Source: Sphingomonas sp.
GTDB taxonomy: Bacteria; Pseudomonadota; Alphaproteobacteria; Sphingomonadales; Sphingomonadaceae
Reading direction: 5' to 3'
NCBI GenBank assembly: GCA_025981625.1
Contig: JAICXF010000017.1
Span: 1-29,844, forward strand
DNA length: 29,844 nt
The notes below the pieces were generated by a model. That model saw only the letters and a list, made by a program, of their open reading frames with translations. It was not told where the DNA came from and ran no database searches. The position numbers and the translations under genes were made by a program. Of the stretch, positions 27,295 through 29,844 are shown piece after piece (within the stretch, counting starts at the first letter, position 1; the number at the start of each line of letters is the position of its first letter).

Positions 27295-28377
27295 TTAGTC
27301 GAACAGCTTGGCGAAGCGCCGCTTTTCGCGGTTGCGCCAGGCGCCGCGGTGCCAGGCGTCGCTGGCGAGCAGCGGGAGCACGGAAGTCGCCTCGGCGAAG
27401 ACCATCTGCTCCATCGCCGTCGAGACCTTGCCCCAGCTCGCTGCTTCCTGGAGCGTGGAGGAGGAGCAGGCGCCGTCGCGAACGTCGGCGACGGTGATCT
27501 GGACGGCGTATTTGTGCACCTCGACATCGTCGTGACCGAGGATTTCGGCGCAGACGACCGTGTCCTGGGTGAAGTTCGTGGGGACGCCGCCGCCGATCAT
27601 CAGCAGGCCGGTGGTGCCTGCCTCGATCTTGAGGTTGGTCAGCTCGCGGAAATCGGCGATCGCGTCGAGCACCATGTAGGGCTTGCCTGCCTTCATGGCG
27701 TCAACCTGGTGCTTGACCAGACCGAAGCCGGCCGAGCTGTCGACGAAGGCGGGGCAAAAGATCGGCACGTCATGCTCGTAGGCGAGCTGGACGAGGCTGC
27801 CCGGCTTCTTGGCGTTGCCCTCGCTCAGCCACTTGCCCATTTCGCGGATGAAGGCGCGCGACGAATAGGGCCGCGGCTCCAGGCTGTTCGCGATCAGGCC
27901 GATGGTATGGTCGCAATCCTGCAGCTGCTCTTCATCGATGTAGGTGTCGTAGATGCGGTCGATGTACAGCGAGCGCAACGTATCATCGTCAGGGATTTCA
28001 TTGGCTTGGTAGTGCTTGTGGCCAAGTGCTTCGAAGAAATCCATGTCCACGATCGTGGCGCCGGTGGCGACGATCGCATCGACCATGTTCGAGCGCACGA
28101 GCTCGGCATAAAGGTCCATGCAGCCGCCGGCCGACGTCGAGCCTGCGACCACCAGGATGATCGAGCAGCTCTGGTCCTCGAGCATCGTAGTGTCGATCTT
28201 GGTCGCGCGGGAGAGGTCACGGCTGGTGAAGCTCATCTTGCCCATCGCGTCGATCACCGGGCGAGCATCGAAGGTCGTGATGTCGATATGCTCGACCGGG
28301 CTCGCCAGCAGCTCCGCCTTGCGCGTGTCGTTGATGAGCTCGGGCTCCTGAACCTTGTTCAGTGTTTCGGTCGTCAT
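27295..28377 (-). CDS. Deoxyhypusine-synthase-like protein (probable polyamine enzyme)
   Basis: The 360-residue protein has the deoxyhypusine synthase fold: SFTSRDLSRA near the start, an NAD-binding region with VVAGSTSAGG, LMIGGGVP (259-266), and SWGK at 314-317, whose K317 corresponds to the lysine that forms the enzyme intermediate in deoxyhypusine synthase. The KHHI that follows GGG in true deoxyhypusine synthases is replaced here by PTNFTQ. Bacteria have no eIF5A to modify; bacterial members are thought to use polyamine or agmatine substrates to make homospermidine-like products. The ATG at 28377 has GGAG 6 bases upstream. The neighbouring upstream gene encodes an ODC-fold decarboxylase that could make the amine substrate. 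No EC number should be assigned from this alone. Confidence 0.9.
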   Translation of the reverse strand: MTTETLNKVQEPELINDTRKAELLASPVEHIDITTFDARPVIDAMGKMSFTSRDLSRATKIDTTMLEDQSCSIILVVAGSTSAGGCMDLYAELVRSNMVDAIVATGATIVDMDFFEALGHKHYQANEIPDDDTLRSLYIDRIYDTYIDEEQLQDCDHTIGLIANSLEPRPYSSRAFIREMGKWLSEGNAKKPGSLVQLAYEHDVPIFCPAFVDSSAGFGLVKHQVDAMKAGKPYMVLDAIADFRELTNLKIEAGTTGLLMIGGGVPTNFTQDTVVCAEILGHDDVEVHKYAVQITVADVRDGACSSSTLQEAASWGKVSTAMEQMVFAEATSVLPLLASDAWHRGAWRNREKRRFAKLFD

Positions 28378-28393
28378 TTCATGCTCCAAACAT

Positions 28394-28530
28394 TCCCCTC
28401 CCGCTTGCGGGAGGGGTTAGGGGTGGGCCTGTTTGCCTGCCCAAGGCAGGACAGTGATTGGGCATGTCGTTGCATTTACGGGAGGGGACAGCCCCACCCC
28501 CCGACCCCCTCCCGCAAGCGGTAGGGGGAG
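28394..28530. repeat. GC-rich intergenic inverted-repeat element (REP/MITE-like)
   Basis: The gap between the two polyamine genes is filled by two similar arms in opposite orientation, 28394-28432 and 28488-28530, each centred on an almost identical core CCGC-TTGCGGGAGGGG and extended by matching G-rich flanks down to CTGT. The left arm contains a perfect 10-bp hairpin (CCCCTCCCGC, loop TT, GCGGGAGGGG, 28395-28416). The middle (28433-28487) holds a smaller hairpin, CCTGCC-CAA-GGCAGG. Such elements are common between genes in alphaproteobacteria. No transposase or target duplication is visible. Confidence 0.75.
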
Positions 28531-28535
28531 TTCCT

Positions 28536-29768
28536 CTAAAGCGTGACCACGTTCGAACGCTTGCCGTCGCCCGCCGCTCCATAAAGACTCGCCATCGGCT
28601 CGTCGTCGACGACCGCGGATTCGGTCACGCCGAAGCCGTTGAACTGGGTGCGCATCGCGCAGCCATATGCGCCGAGCATGCCGATCTCGATATAATCCCC
28701 AGGACCCACGTCGCCGGGAAGCTCGAACGGTCCCGCCATTCGATCGAGGTCGTCGCAGGTCGGACCGTAGAAGCTAAATTCCATCGGGCGCGTATGCGAC
28801 TCCTGCTCGCGCACCAGACGAACCGGGTAGCGCCAGCCGATATGCGCGGCATCGAACAGCGCGCCATAGGCGCCGTCGTTGATGTACAGCTCGTCACCGC
28901 GACGCTTTTCCACGCGGACGAGGACGCTCGCATATTCCGCGCACAGCGCTCGGCCAGGCTCGCACCACAGCTCCGCCGAATAGCTGATCGGCAGCGCTTC
29001 GAAGGCCTGGTGGATGACCGCGAAGTAGGTTTCGAGCGGCGGCGGCTCCATGCCCGGATAGGACGAGGGGAAGCCTCCGCCGACGTCGACGATATCGACC
29101 GTAACGGCGGCCTCGACGATCGCCTCGCGAACGCAGGTCATCGCCTCGGCGAACGCGGCCGAGGTCATCGCCTGGCTGCCGACGTGGAAACAGATGCCGA
29201 GGGCATAGGCGGCCTGCCGCGCGGCCATCAGCAGGGTGCTGACGTCGCGCGGGTCGGCGCCGAACTTGGACGCCAGGCTGAGCTTGGCATGCTCGGAGCT
29301 GACGCGGATTCGCACCAGCAGGTTGAGATCGGTGGCGGGAACGCCATCGGTCGAGGTGGCGCGGACGATCTTCTCCAGCTCCTCGATCGTATCGAGGCTG
29401 AAGGTCTTCACATCATGGGCGAAATAGGCTTCGGCAATCGCCTCCTCGGCCTTCACCGGGTGCATGAAGCACAGCACCGCGTCCGGAAGCGCCTGATGCA
29501 CCAGCCGAATCTCGCTGATCGAGGCGACGTCGTAATGCGTGACGCCGGCTTCCCACAGGATGTGCAGCAGGTCGGGCGACGGGTTCGCCTTTACCGCGTA
29601 GAGCGACCGCCCCGGGAACTTCTCGACGAAAAAGCGTGCGGCGCGCCGCGCGGCGTGCGGACGCAGCAAAGTCACCGGCTGAACCGGACGCTGCTTGGCG
29701 ATAGCGGCAGCCCCCCGGCTGCCGGACGGGGCGGCGGCTAGCCCCAGCGCGCGATGGTGGTGGTGCAA
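28536..29768 (-). CDS. Type III PLP-dependent decarboxylase (ornithine/lysine decarboxylase type)
   Basis: The 410-residue protein is an alanine-racemase-fold, ODC-like amino acid decarboxylase. The PLP lysine is K60 in SLYAVKANPSPDLL, the phosphate-side histidine H195 in FHVGSQ, the glycine loop GGGFP is at 230-234, EPGR at 270-273, and the second-subunit active-site Cys-Asp (C338-D339) lies in YGPTCDDLD, as in ornithine decarboxylases. It should release CO2 from ornithine or lysine to give putrescine or cadaverine; the residues visible do not settle which. I chose TTG at 29768, 9 bases after a GGAGG ribosome binding site; an earlier TTG at 29798 would place that site inside the gene. It is 158 bases upstream of the deoxyhypusine-synthase-like gene on the same strand. 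Confidence 0.88.
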   Translation of the reverse strand: MHHHHRALGLAAAPSGSRGAAAIAKQRPVQPVTLLRPHAARRAARFFVEKFPGRSLYAVKANPSPDLLHILWEAGVTHYDVASISEIRLVHQALPDAVLCFMHPVKAEEAIAEAYFAHDVKTFSLDTIEELEKIVRATSTDGVPATDLNLLVRIRVSSEHAKLSLASKFGADPRDVSTLLMAARQAAYALGICFHVGSQAMTSAAFAEAMTCVREAIVEAAVTVDIVDVGGGFPSSYPGMEPPPLETYFAVIHQAFEALPISYSAELWCEPGRALCAEYASVLVRVEKRRGDELYINDGAYGALFDAAHIGWRYPVRLVREQESHTRPMEFSFYGPTCDDLDRMAGPFELPGDVGPGDYIEIGMLGAYGCAMRTQFNGFGVTESAVVDDEPMASLYGAAGDGKRSNVVTL

Positions 29769-29844
29769 TTCAAGGGACCTCCAAATGCCTGTCGGCAAAC
29801 GTTGACGAAAGCTGCCTTGCGGTTGGAAGTCCCATGGGGCAGCG

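Noticed and set aside
25791..27497. 568-codon plus-strand open frame opposite the S10 peptidase
   Set aside because: The opposite strand encodes a complete S10 enzyme with triad and signal peptide. This frame is low-complexity Arg/Asp/Val-rich and crosses the gap and the next gene.
28395..28416. The perfect 10-bp hairpin as an intrinsic terminator of the decarboxylase gene
   Set aside because: Neither strand has a run of T after the stem, and its matching inverted partner at 28488-28530 fits a repeat element better.
28458..29741. Long plus-strand open frame (427 codons) opposite the decarboxylase
   Set aside because: It lies antisense to a decarboxylase with all active-site motifs, its composition is Arg/Ala/Gly/His-rich as expected of a shadow of GC-rich coding DNA, and it has no recognisable domain.

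Overview
The window is GC-rich, densely packed, bacterial chromosomal DNA. Gene content and protein style point to an alphaproteobacterium, most likely a sphingomonad (Sphingomonadaceae or a relative). The pointers are ETF:ubiquinone oxidoreductase next to a TPR protein and ispE, a two-domain NnrD/NnrE protein, a PA0069-type radical SAM protein, a DUF1622 membrane protein, and a deoxyhypusine-synthase-like gene beside an ODC-fold decarboxylase. This assignment is inferred from gene content and was not checked by a database search. I saw no tRNA, rRNA, CRISPR array, transposase or phage gene.

Region 1 (12763 down to 1, all minus strand) looks like one very long transcription unit. It opens with a complete six-gene alternative complex III (quinol:electron-acceptor oxidoreductase): actA (pentaheme cytochrome c), actB (pseudo-molybdopterin domain fused to an Fe-S domain), actC, actD, actE (lipoprotein cytochrome c) and actF. 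No terminal-oxidase genes follow. Translation runs straight on, mostly through 4- to 11-base overlaps, into an SDR dehydrogenase with a C-terminal membrane helix, an internally duplicated membrane protein, a gluconate-2-dehydrogenase-subunit-3 family protein, a GMC oxidoreductase, an FMN lactate-dehydrogenase-type enzyme, and the start of a PoxB-like thiamine-diphosphate enzyme that leaves the window at base 1. The layout suggests several dehydrogenases feeding quinol to complex III.

Region 2 (12764-14278) looks like the control region. The intergenic space ahead of actA holds one perfect and one near-perfect FNR/FixK-type palindrome. A minus-strand -10-like hexamer lies about 30 bases from the second. 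A divergent DUF1622 membrane-protein gene follows, then a Crp/Fnr-family regulator whose recognition helix has the E-x-x-S-R pattern expected to read TTGAT half sites, but which has no N-terminal iron-sulphur cysteine cluster.

Region 3 (14465-18527, minus) carries a small lipoprotein, a PA0069-type radical SAM protein, a soluble lytic transglycosylase and a degenerate uracil-DNA-glycosylase-like protein.

Region 4 (18603-25256, plus) is a compact run: ETF:ubiquinone oxidoreductase, a TPR protein, ispE, nnrDE and a TrmA/RlmD-type RNA methyltransferase. Junctions are overlaps or gaps of at most 10 bases, often with TTG or GTG starts.

Region 5 (25240-29768, minus) has a MAPEG membrane protein and a secreted S10 serine carboxypeptidase whose start codon lies inside a perfect 13-bp stem. 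It ends with a probable polyamine pair, a deoxyhypusine-synthase-like protein and an ODC-type decarboxylase, separated by a GC-rich inverted-repeat element.
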